Assembly: GCA_017307285.1 (NCBI GenBank)
Contig: JAFKFI010000053.1
Location: forward strand, 1 to 64,000
Origin: Alphaproteobacteria bacterium
GTDB taxonomy: Bacteria > Pseudomonadota > Alphaproteobacteria > Acetobacterales > Acetobacteraceae
Direction of reading: 5' to 3'
Length of the DNA stretch: 64,000 bases
The first letter of the stretch is position 1. Each line of letters starts with the position of its first letter. The notes under the pieces were generated by a model, which was not told the origin of the DNA, searched no databases, and saw only the letters and a program-made list of their open reading frames with translations. Both the position numbers and the translations under genes were made by a program. Shown one piece after another: positions 1 to 8,002 of this stretch.

Positions 1-141
1 CGACAGCAGCCCGACAGCAGCCCGCCATGGCGGTGTATGAACGCGGACGACGCACGCCCGATGTCGACCGCCAGCGATGTCGGATCAGGCCTGCCGCCGA
101 CGCCTGGTGTCGAAAGCCGTGCCCGAGAGTGATCCTTTCAG

Positions 142-855
142 GTGACGGCGTTCAACCGTGTCCATCAACATGGCCGCGGGTGCACGCCTGCAATCGCCAT
201 GCTTTCGTCAGCTTCCCACGGAGCCTTTCCAGCGTCCGACCCGGGCTTCGCCGCCTGCAACAAGCGCAACCCTGGCTCGGGATGCGCGGCGATCCACGGC
301 GAGAACCGCCTGCTCGGCGTGTTCGGCAGCAGCTCGCATTGTATCGCGACGCACCCATCCGATCTGCCGGTGGTGCTCGCCGCGCTGAATGCGACGATCA
401 AGTTACAAGGTCCCGGCGGGACGCAGCGAACCGTGGAGATCGACGATTTCTACCTCCTGCCCGGCGACACGCCGCAGACCGCGACCGTATTGCCGCCCGG
501 CGAGCTAATCGTAGCGATCGCGGAGCCGGCAAGTGCTGCGGCACAGCGATCGCACTACCTCAAGCTCCGCGACCGCGCGAGCTTCGAGTTCGCGCTCGTC
601 TCCTGCGCCGTAGCGCTCGATGCGCGGGACGGCGCAGTGCGCGACATCCGACTGGCACTCGGCGGGGTGGCGCAGAAACCGTGGCGGCTGCCGCGTGTCG
701 AGGCCTCGCTGCAGGATGGGCCGGCGAGCAACGACGCCTTCGCTGCGGCTGCGGCACGCGTCGGCGACGGCGCCGAGCCCGCAAGCCAGAACGCATTCAA
801 GGTGAAGCTGGCGCAGCGCGCCGTGCTGCGCGCGCTGCAAACCGTCGCGGCGTGA
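142..855 (+). pseudogene. Xanthine dehydrogenase-family FAD-binding subunit, N-terminally degraded
   Basis: The readable part matches the C-terminal two thirds of the medium FAD subunit (YagS/CoxM type), which passes electrons from the molybdenum subunit to FAD. The conserved stretches FAACNKRNPGSGC, CIATHPSD and LPGDTP are present. Family members have about 320-330 residues; here only about 210 align. The expected N-terminal FAD-binding glycine segment is missing from this frame: a stop lies at about 127-129, and a remnant like NMAAGARLQSPCFRQ is read in another frame at 167-211. This indicates frameshifts and small deletions. The GTG at 142 is only the first possible start after the stop. 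A 2Fe-2S subunit would be expected upstream, outside the window. A poor-quality contig end could give the same picture. Confidence 0.6.
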
Positions 856-868
856 GGAGGACATCGCC

Positions 869-3067
869 ATGATCGTCGGACAGCCGGTTGATCGCCGCGA
901 CGGCCGCATGAAAGTGACCGGCCGGGCGCGCTACGCCGCCGAATTCCCGCTGCAAGGGCTCGCGCACGCCGTCCTGGTGCAGAGTACCATCGCGGCCGGC
1001 ACCATCCTTTCGTTCGATACTGCGGACGCGAAGGGGCAGCCGGGTGTGCTGGCGATCATCACGCCCGACGATGCGCCGCGGCTGCAAACCAAGAAAGCAT
1101 CGCAGCAGATGGTCACGGCGCCGCTGCTGCAGGACAAGGATATCATCTACAACGGCCAGCACGTCGCAGTTGTCGTCGCGGATACGCTCGACCGTGCGCT
1201 GGAAGCAGCGGCGCGCGTGCGCGTCCAGTACCGCCAAGGCGAAGCGGTGACGATCATGGATCAGGCGCTCGGCCAGGCGGCCGTGCCCAAGCATTTCCGC
1301 AACGGCGCGCGCCCGCCCGACAGCCAGCGCGGCGACCCTGATGCGGCATTCGCGACCGCTCCGGTCAAGATCGACGTCACCTATACGACGCCTGTCGAGC
1401 ACCACAATCCGATGGAGCCGCACGCCACCATCGCCATGTGGCAAGGCGACCGGCTGACGGTCTGGACGGCAACGCAGGGAATCAGTGGCGCGCAGACCAC
1501 GCTTGCCACGCTGTTTGGCGTCGAGCCGCAGAATGTGCGTGTCGTCAGCCCTTATGTCGGCGGCGGCTTTGGCTGCAAGGGCAATACCTGGCCGCCCGCG
1601 ACGTTGGCCGCAATGGCGGCGCGCGTAGTGGGGCGCCCGGTGAAGCTCGTGTTGACGCGCGCCCAGATGTACACGTCGAACGGCTATCGGCCGCGCACCA
1701 TCCAGAAGCTGAAGCTCGGTGCCGACCAGACTGGCAAGCTGCTGGCGATGCGCCATGACGGTTTCTCGCAAATGTCGCAACCGGTGCTCGGGGAATTCGT
1801 CGAGCCCGTCGCGCTGGCGACCGAAATGCTCTACGCCTGCCCCAACGTCGCTGTAAGTCACCGCATCGTGCCAGTGAACCAGGGCCTGCCGACCTATATG
1901 CGGGCACCCGGGGAGGCGTCGGGCGTGTTCGCGCTCGAATCGGCGATGGACGAGTTGGCGATCGCTCTGAAGATGGACCCCATCGCGCTCAGGCTGGCGA
2001 ACTACGCCGAGATCGATCCGCACGAGAACAAGCCATTCAGCTCGAAGAAGCTCCGCGAGTGCTACGCCCAAGGCGCGGCGAAATTCGAGTGGAGCCGCCG
2101 CACGCCGGGGCCGCGTTCGATGCGGGATGGGCGCTGGCTCGTCGGTCTCGGCATGGCGACGGCGACCTATCCGAACAACCGACGCGCCGCGTCGGCGCGC
2201 GTGCGGCTCGGTACCGACGGTGTCGCGATCGTGCAGTCGGGCACACAGGATATTGGGACCGGCACCTATACCGTCATGGCGCAGGTCGCGGCGGATGAGC
2301 TGCACCTGCCGCTGTCGCATGTGCGGTTCGAGCTGGGCGACACGCGGTATCCCAAGGCACCGGTGTCCGGCGGCTCCTCGACCGTGCCGAGCGTGTCGCC
2401 GGCTGTCCAAGCGGCGTGTGCGGCTCTGCGGGCGCGCCTGTTCGACATGGCGATCGCCGACCCGCGCACCGGCTGGAGCGGTGCTTCTCATTCAGACCTG
2501 CGGTTCGAGAACGGCGTGGTGATCGGCCCCGACAGGCGTATCACGGTCCCGCAGCTTCTGGCACACCAGAACCTCGCCTTCGTCGAGGCGGAGGCCGAGA
2601 GCAAGCCGGGCGACGAGAAGAACGAGCACTCGCTGCACGCCTTCGGCGCGCAATTCGCCGAGGTGCGGGTTGACCTGGAGACCGGTGAGATCCGCCTCAC
2701 ACGCTGCGTCGGCGCGTTCGATGCCGGACGCGTGCTCAACGCCAAGACGGCGCGCAGCCAGCTCATCGGTGGCATCACCTACGGCATCGGCATGGCGCTA
2801 TTCGAGAAGACCGAGGTTGACGCCGAGACCGGACGCATCGTCAACGCCAACATCGCGGAATATCTCGTGCCGGTGAATGCCGATATCCCGCCCATCGAGA
2901 CCATCCTGGTTGCCAACGACGACCGGATCGGCAACCCGGTGGGGGTGAAGGGCATGGGCGAGCTCCCGATGGTCGGCGCGGCCGCTGCCGTCGCCAACGC
3001 CGTGTGGCACGCGACGGGGGTACGCGTGCGGGACCTCCCGATCCGCATCGAGGATGTGCTCGCCTGA
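869..3067 (+). CDS. Xanthine dehydrogenase-family molybdopterin-binding subunit
   Basis: Large catalytic subunit of a molybdenum hydroxylase (YagR/CoxL-like, 732 residues, a normal length for this three-subunit type). It would hydroxylate an aldehyde or N-heterocycle and pass electrons to the FeS and FAD partners. Visible motifs are GGGFGCKGN in the first molybdopterin domain, MRAPGEASGVFALESAMDE in the middle, and KGMGELPMVGAAAAVANAV near the C-terminus, which carries the conserved catalytic glutamate. A GAGGAGG ribosome site lies just before the ATG, 13 bases after the degraded FAD subunit. The substrate cannot be read from sequence. If the FAD subunit is truly broken, this subunit may be orphaned or use another partner. 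Confidence 0.9.
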   Translation: MIVGQPVDRRDGRMKVTGRARYAAEFPLQGLAHAVLVQSTIAAGTILSFDTADAKGQPGVLAIITPDDAPRLQTKKASQQMVTAPLLQDKDIIYNGQHVAVVVADTLDRALEAAARVRVQYRQGEAVTIMDQALGQAAVPKHFRNGARPPDSQRGDPDAAFATAPVKIDVTYTTPVEHHNPMEPHATIAMWQGDRLTVWTATQGISGAQTTLATLFGVEPQNVRVVSPYVGGGFGCKGNTWPPATLAAMAARVVGRPVKLVLTRAQMYTSNGYRPRTIQKLKLGADQTGKLLAMRHDGFSQMSQPVLGEFVEPVALATEMLYACPNVAVSHRIVPVNQGLPTYMRAPGEASGVFALESAMDELAIALKMDPIALRLANYAEIDPHENKPFSSKKLRECYAQGAAKFEWSRRTPGPRSMRDGRWLVGLGMATATYPNNRRAASARVRLGTDGVAIVQSGTQDIGTGTYTVMAQVAADELHLPLSHVRFELGDTRYPKAPVSGGSSTVPSVSPAVQAACAALRARLFDMAIADPRTGWSGASHSDLRFENGVVIGPDRRITVPQLLAHQNLAFVEAEAESKPGDEKNEHSLHAFGAQFAEVRVDLETGEIRLTRCVGAFDAGRVLNAKTARSQLIGGITYGIGMALFEKTEVDAETGRIVNANIAEYLVPVNADIPPIETILVANDDRIGNPVGVKGMGELPMVGAAAAVANAVWHATGVRVRDLPIRIEDVLA

Positions 3068-3220
3068 TCCTGGCGGGGCTGGTTGCAATCCCCTTGACCG
3101 ACGCTACTCCGGCACATAGCGTCCGAGGCGGCGCGGAACCGCGCAGGCACGCCAGCGATCGCCCCGCGCGGCACGACGCCTGAATAACGAGTCCCGCAAC
3201 AGGGATTGGGAGGGGAACCC

Positions 3221-5011
3221 ATGACTCCGATTGCGACGCTCTCGGCGCGCGCCAGGCTCCTGACGTGTGCGTGCGGGTTTGCCGTTCTGGCTGCCATGCC
3301 GGCCGCCCGCGCCGCCGATTCTGACACTGTGACCCAGGATCGGCTGCTGAACGCGGATACCGAGCAGGGCAACTGGATCCTGCATCACAAAGACTATTCC
3401 GGGCATCGCTTCTCGACGCTGAATCAGATCAACCGTGACACCGTGAAGAACCTGCACGTCGCTTGGACGATGCAGCTCGGCGGCGTCGAGGGCGGCGGCA
3501 TCTGGACGCATGGCGGGCTCGAGGGAACGCCCATCGTCGACAACGGCTTCATGTACGTCACGGATGGCTGGGGTTCTGTCTACAAGATCGACACGCATGG
3601 CGGCCAGGGCAAGCTGCTGTGGAAGATGAACCCCAAGACCGACCATGACTGGGCCGGAGCCGTCGCCTGTTGCGGCGTCGACAATCGCGGCGTCGCGCTG
3701 TGGGACAAGCTCGTCATCTCCCACTCGCTCGACGGACGGCTGATCGCGACCAACAAGGACACTGGCGATATCGTCTGGCAGCGTCAGGTCGCCGATCCCG
3801 ACAAGGGCGAGGTCATCACCGCCGCGCCGCTCATCGTCAAGAACCTGGCGATCACTGGCGTCGCTGGGGCCGAGTATGGCATTCGCGGCTGGATCGCCGC
3901 GACCGACCTCAACACGCACAAGGAGGTTTGGCGCACCTACACGATCCCGGCGAAGGGCGAGCCCGGCAGCGAGACGTGGAAGGACAGCTACAACGCGGCG
4001 GCGACCGGCGGCGGCTCGACCTGGGTGACGGGCACGTACGAGCCAAGCACCAACACGCTCTTCTGGGGCGTCGGCAATCCTGGCCCCGACTGGGACAATG
4101 CCTTCCGTCCTGGCGACAATCTCTACACCGACAGCACGCTGGCGCTGGATGCCGACACCGGCAAGATCAAGTGGCACTTCCAGCACACGCCGAACGACCC
4201 GTACGACTATGACAGCGTCTCAGAAAACGTGCTGGTCGACACGATGGTCAATGGCCGGCCGGCCAAGCTCGCCCTGGAAGCGGACCGCAACGGCTTCGGC
4301 TACGCGGTCGATCGCGCCACGGGCGAATTCGTCTGGGGTCTGCCCTTCGTCAAGAAGGTGACTTGGACCAAGGGGTTGAACCCTGAGACCGGCAAGCCGG
4401 TCGACTACGACCCGAGCAAACCCGTGCAAACCTACGTCGCGGCGGTCACGCCGAGCCGCACGAATACGGTCACGGACATCTGTCCCGGCAACATGGGCGG
4501 CAAGAACTGGCCGCCGACGGCGTACAATCCGAACCTGCACCTTTGGTACATTCCGGTGATCGAGAGCTGCAACCGCATCACCGTAAAGCCGGAGGTGGAA
4601 GGCAAGCCGATCAAGCCGCGCGAGTTCTTCACTGGTGGCGGCCCGTCGCAGCCGATGCGGATTACTGGCAGCGTCACCGCCGTCGACGTGACGACGGGCA
4701 AGGAGGTCGGCAAGCACGAGACGCCGTTCCCGATGCTCGGCGGACTGCTCGCGACACCCGATCTGGTGTTCGCCGGGCAGCCTTCGGGACAGGTAATGGC
4801 GCTCGACGCCAAGACCCTCGACCAGCTCTGGTCTTTCAACACGGGCGGCGGCGTCAGCGCGCCACCGATGACGTTCTCGGTGGACGGCAAGCAATATGTC
4901 GCCATCCTCGTCGGCCAGGGCGGCGCCTGGGACAAGTGGTTCGTCGACGCGACGCCGGAGCTGAAATCGATGCAGCCCGGCTCAATGCTGTTCGTGTTCG
5001 CGCTGGACTAG
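3221..5011 (+). CDS. PQQ-dependent alcohol dehydrogenase, probable lanthanide type
   Basis: Periplasmic quinoprotein of the methanol/ethanol dehydrogenase family, 596 residues with an N-terminal signal peptide ending near AARAAD. The beta-propeller has the adjacent cysteine pair C150-C151 (VACCGVDNRG) that packs against PQQ. The catalytic region reads NDPYDYDSVSEN, with D329 as the predicted base and D331 at the position that binds a lanthanide in XoxF and PedH; calcium enzymes lack this second Asp. The start at 3221 is chosen over a TTG at 3206 because a GGGAGGGG ribosome site precedes it. The cytochrome c gene 9 bases downstream is the likely electron acceptor. It is distinct from the XoxF at 61-63 kb. 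Substrate is probably an alcohol or aldehyde. Confidence 0.9.
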   Translation: MTPIATLSARARLLTCACGFAVLAAMPAARAADSDTVTQDRLLNADTEQGNWILHHKDYSGHRFSTLNQINRDTVKNLHVAWTMQLGGVEGGGIWTHGGLEGTPIVDNGFMYVTDGWGSVYKIDTHGGQGKLLWKMNPKTDHDWAGAVACCGVDNRGVALWDKLVISHSLDGRLIATNKDTGDIVWQRQVADPDKGEVITAAPLIVKNLAITGVAGAEYGIRGWIAATDLNTHKEVWRTYTIPAKGEPGSETWKDSYNAAATGGGSTWVTGTYEPSTNTLFWGVGNPGPDWDNAFRPGDNLYTDSTLALDADTGKIKWHFQHTPNDPYDYDSVSENVLVDTMVNGRPAKLALEADRNGFGYAVDRATGEFVWGLPFVKKVTWTKGLNPETGKPVDYDPSKPVQTYVAAVTPSRTNTVTDICPGNMGGKNWPPTAYNPNLHLWYIPVIESCNRITVKPEVEGKPIKPREFFTGGGPSQPMRITGSVTAVDVTTGKEVGKHETPFPMLGGLLATPDLVFAGQPSGQVMALDAKTLDQLWSFNTGGGVSAPPMTFSVDGKQYVAILVGQGGAWDKWFVDATPELKSMQPGSMLFVFALD

Positions 5012-5020
5012 AGTGAAAGT

Positions 5021-6208
5021 GTGACGATCCGCGTTATGACGAAAGGCGCGGCGGCGAGCGTGCTGTTGTTGTCCGTTCTGGTCTCCAGCGGCACGCTTGC
5101 GCAGCCGGCATCCGGCCATGCCGAGAACGACGAGGGCATTCGGGTCTTCAAGAGCGCCAACTGTGTCGGATGCCACAAGTGGACCGGTAGCGGCGGCGGC
5201 GGATATGGCGGCGCCGCCGCGAACCTGCGGCAGACGGCGCTGACGCGGGACCAGATCATTGAGACGATCCGGTGCGGCCGTCCGGGCGCCGGGATGCCGT
5301 ATTTCGAGCGAGATGCCTACGCCAATGGCGAATGCTACGGACTGAAGAAAGCAGACCTCCCGAGCGGGCAGATGCCGCCAGAGCCCGATCACTATTTGCG
5401 GCCGAAGGAGATCGATGCAGTGGCCGACTACGTCCTTACTCACTTCAAGGGCAAGGGCGAGCCGACCTTCGCGGAGTGCCGGGCGTTCTTCGGCACCGGG
5501 ACACGGGTCTGCGACACCTATCAGAAGGGGAGCGGCACGGGCCCGACCGCAACGGCGCAATCCGGCCACGCTCATATGAAAGTGGAAGCCGCCGGCGACG
5601 CCAACGCGTCGGGTGTTTCGCGCGACACCGAGCCGAACGATCTGCGCGAGTTCCGCGTCGGGATGCGTGTCGCTGACCTGCCGGCCACGGGCTACCGTGA
5701 TTTCACCTGCACCGACGCACCGGAGCGGACGCTGTCGGGCTGGTCGGAATACGGCAAGTGCCCGCTCGGTCCCGCCGGGTTTCACAGTGTCAGCTCCCGC
5801 TATGACGACAGCACAAACCAATTGGCTCGGATCAACGAGGATGCGCGCGGCACGAAAATCGCCGGCCAGCCGGTGCTCGTGGCATTGCTGATCGGCGACG
5901 ACGCGCGGCTCGATGGGCTGCGCATCGAGACCGACCCCCAGGCGCGGCTCTATGCCTACAAGAAGGCGTTCCTGTTCGGCCAGCAGGTCAAGGCGCGGTA
6001 TGGCCAGGAGGGATGGGTCTGCACCAACGCGGAACCGAGCGCCGACGAGCAGCCGGTCGGCGGTGTGTTCGTGAAGGAGCATTGCGAAAAGACCACGCCG
6101 ACGCGCCGCCTGGTGCTGGATCGCCAGTTGTTCCGGCATGCCGGAGAGGATTTGAAGAAGTTTACCGACGGCACGCAACTCACCATCCTCGCGCGAGCTA
6201 CTCCGTAG
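5021..6208 (+). CDS. Exported cytochrome c with an unrecognised C-terminal domain
   Basis: GTG start (alternative ATG at 5036), signal peptide to about residue 28, then a class I-like haem c domain with C48-V-G-C51-H52 and a PSGQMPPEPDHYLRPKEIDAV segment around residues 115-140. It directly follows the PQQ dehydrogenase and probably accepts its electrons. After about residue 165 comes a low-complexity linker. About 190 further residues (from roughly 200, starting LREFRVGMRVADLPATGY) do not match a family I know; they contain several cysteines, including FTCTD, GKCPLG, WVCTN and EHCEK, which could form disulfides in the periplasm. At 395 residues it is far longer than a plain mono-haem cytochrome. 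Confidence 0.82.
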   Translation: MTIRVMTKGAAASVLLLSVLVSSGTLAQPASGHAENDEGIRVFKSANCVGCHKWTGSGGGGYGGAAANLRQTALTRDQIIETIRCGRPGAGMPYFERDAYANGECYGLKKADLPSGQMPPEPDHYLRPKEIDAVADYVLTHFKGKGEPTFAECRAFFGTGTRVCDTYQKGSGTGPTATAQSGHAHMKVEAAGDANASGVSRDTEPNDLREFRVGMRVADLPATGYRDFTCTDAPERTLSGWSEYGKCPLGPAGFHSVSSRYDDSTNQLARINEDARGTKIAGQPVLVALLIGDDARLDGLRIETDPQARLYAYKKAFLFGQQVKARYGQEGWVCTNAEPSADEQPVGGVFVKEHCEKTTPTRRLVLDRQLFRHAGEDLKKFTDGTQLTILARATP

Positions 6209-6266
6209 CGGCCAGCTGGCGGCAACCCGGCCGCCTTCTATCACGGCCGCGGGAATGGAGGCGTGC

Positions 6267-6554
6267 GTGAACAGAACTCTGAAACGATTGGCGATTGTCC
6301 CGTTGGCTCTTGCAATCGGGAGTGTCGTTCCGGCGTATTCGCAAAACACGACGGATCACGGCCCGCAAGGAGCGCGGGACGCATCCAAGACTGGAGCGGG
6401 GCCACGTGGCAGCAAGGTGGGGCCGTCGACGAACCCGGCGGAACCCACACCCAGTGTCGGGCAACGCACGGGCGAGGGACCGCACGGCTCGAAGACAGGG
6501 CCGACGACCAACCCCGCGCAACCCAAGAACCCCGCGCAACCGACGAACAAGTAG
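6267..6554 (+). CDS. Small secreted protein with a Gly/Pro-rich repeat
   Basis: Predicted 95-residue protein: a cleavable signal peptide (NRTLKRLAIVPLALAIGS, ending near AYSQ) followed by a hydrophilic, disordered-looking chain. Two near-identical units occur, GAGPRGSKVGPSTNPAEP and GEGPHGSKTGPTTNPAQP, then a short QPKNPAQPTNK tail. The GTG at 6267 is chosen because GGAGG lies 5 bases upstream; an ATG at 6255 would have no ribosome site. It follows the cytochrome c gene and may be co-transcribed with it. Function is unknown; position suggests a periplasmic role with the PQQ dehydrogenase. It is short and could be missed by gene finders. Confidence 0.6.
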   Translation: MNRTLKRLAIVPLALAIGSVVPAYSQNTTDHGPQGARDASKTGAGPRGSKVGPSTNPAEPTPSVGQRTGEGPHGSKTGPTTNPAQPKNPAQPTNK

Positions 6555-6638
6555 CGCCGAACGCCGCCTCCCGCGCTCTGGCGACGTTTGGCCGGAGGCG
6601 CTATTCCGCGTCGTCGGCATTGTGCGGGAGGATGGGTC

Positions 6639-7043
6639 ATGAGCGGCGCAACGAAGGCGCGGGTGCGACTCCCGCTCGATGCGGTGATTGCCCTTCTGGG
6701 CCAAGACCCGGAATGGGCCTTGGCCGCGCGATTTTGGACCGCCCGCATCGCGTTCTTCGTCGACGACGAACGTTCGGTGCTGACGATCGAGAGCGGCAAG
6801 GCCGTGACGTTCAGGCCGAATGGGTCCGCCTCCCCGCCCTGCACGCTGCGCATCGGCGGACCCTCGGGTCTGTGGGATGAGCTGCTCCAGCCGGTGCCGC
6901 GCCCCTTCTTCCAGGATTTCCTCCCGGCGTCGCTGCATCACGGGTTCGTCTGCGAAGGCGACCTCGAGTCGTTCTACGCCTATTACGGCGCGATCAGCCG
7001 CATCCTCGTCGCGATGCGCCGCGCCGTCGCCGAGCAACGCTGA
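6639..7043 (+). CDS. Small conserved-looking protein of unknown function
   Basis: 134 residues, cytoplasmic, with no signal peptide. The ATG at 6639 has a GGGAGGA ribosome site and begins MSGATKARVRLPLDAVIA. The chain alternates short beta-like segments (ARIAFFVDDERSVLTIESGK, CTLRIGG) with a helical C-terminus (YYGAISRILVAMRRAVAEQR). This pattern is vaguely like an SCP2-type lipid-binding fold, but the resemblance is too weak to assert. It lies 17 bases before the alpha/beta hydrolase and on the same strand, so it may act with that enzyme as a binding partner. I do not recognise the family with confidence. Confidence 0.65.
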   Translation: MSGATKARVRLPLDAVIALLGQDPEWALAARFWTARIAFFVDDERSVLTIESGKAVTFRPNGSASPPCTLRIGGPSGLWDELLQPVPRPFFQDFLPASLHHGFVCEGDLESFYAYYGAISRILVAMRRAVAEQR

Positions 7044-7060
7044 GCGCCGGGGGGAGCACC

Positions 7061-7918
7061 GTGGTCCGTTTCGCCAAGATCGAGGCAGGGTACGCCTATA
7101 TCACCGTCGAAGGCGTCGAATACCGCGTCTACATCGAGCAGGCGGGCAGCGGGATTCCGATCCTGCTGCAGCACACCGCCGGCTCGGACGGCCGCCAATG
7201 GCGCCACTTGCTGGAAGACGAGGAGATCACCCGGGACTTTCGCCTTATCGCCTACGACCTGCCGTATCACGGCAAATCCCTGCCGCCGCTGGCCGTGCGC
7301 TACTGGGAGAGGGAGTACAAGCTGACGAAGCAGTGGTTCATGTCTTTCGTCGTCACGATGGCGCGGGAGCTTGAACTGGATCGCCCGGTGTTCATGGGCT
7401 GCTCGATGGGCGGGCATCTCGCGCCGGATCTGGCGTTGGCGCATCCGGAGGAATTTCGCGCCGTCATCGGGGTCGAGGCGGCAGCGCACAGCCACGGCGG
7501 CGACGAACGCCGGAGATATTTGTGGCACCCGCGCGTGTCCAACGAGGCCAAGGCGGCGATGATGCACACGCTTTGCGCCCCGACAGCCCCCGAGCCGTTC
7601 CGGCGCGAGACGATCTGGTGCTACAGCCAAGGCGCGCCCGCGGTGTTCAAGGGCGATCTGCATTACTACGCGGTCGAGCACGACGTGACCGACACCGCGC
7701 GGAACATCGATACCGGCAAGCTCGACGTATACATCCTAAACGGCGACTACGACTGGTCCGGCACGGTCGCCGCCGGGCAGGCACTGGCGGCGGAAATCAA
7801 CGGCGCGCATTGGACGCGGATGGAAGGGCTCGGGCATTTCCCGATGTCGGAAGATCCGGTGCAGTTCAAGAACTACCTGCTGCCGATCTTGGCCGACATT
7901 CGCAAGCGATCCGCCTGA
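7061..7918 (+). CDS. Alpha/beta hydrolase
   Basis: 285-residue alpha/beta-hydrolase-fold enzyme. The nucleophile elbow is GCSMGG with Ser115. An HTAGSDGRQW segment forms the oxyanion region, NGDYDWSG near residue 230 supplies an acid, and LGHFPMSEDP near the C-terminus carries the catalytic His. Family members cleave esters, C-C bonds of ring-cleavage products, or lactones; the actual substrate is unknown. The GTG start at 7061 follows a GGGGGGAG ribosome site and gives a normal N-terminus with no signal peptide. It sits immediately before Liv cassette 1, so it may process the compound that cassette imports. Confidence 0.85.
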   Translation: MVRFAKIEAGYAYITVEGVEYRVYIEQAGSGIPILLQHTAGSDGRQWRHLLEDEEITRDFRLIAYDLPYHGKSLPPLAVRYWEREYKLTKQWFMSFVVTMARELELDRPVFMGCSMGGHLAPDLALAHPEEFRAVIGVEAAAHSHGGDERRRYLWHPRVSNEAKAAMMHTLCAPTAPEPFRRETIWCYSQGAPAVFKGDLHYYAVEHDVTDTARNIDTGKLDVYILNGDYDWSGTVAAGQALAAEINGAHWTRMEGLGHFPMSEDPVQFKNYLLPILADIRKRSA

Positions 7919-8002
7919 CACGTCGCGCCGGGCTGGCTTGACCGGCCGGATACCGTCTGCAACGCTTCCCGCAAGGAATGAAGAGATACGGGGGGAGAGG
8001 CG

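Noticed and set aside
27..872. 281-codon open frame on the plus strand at the window start
   Set aside because: Arg-rich composition and no family similarity; the readable FAD-subunit sequence lies in a different frame over the same bases.
797..2491. 564-codon open frame antisense to the molybdenum subunit
   Set aside because: Typical His/Arg-rich shadow of a high-GC gene, with no motifs.
6552..6603. TAGCGCC/GGCGCTA inverted repeat after the small secreted protein
   Set aside because: Arms are 38 bases apart with no T-run; likely chance in GC-rich DNA.
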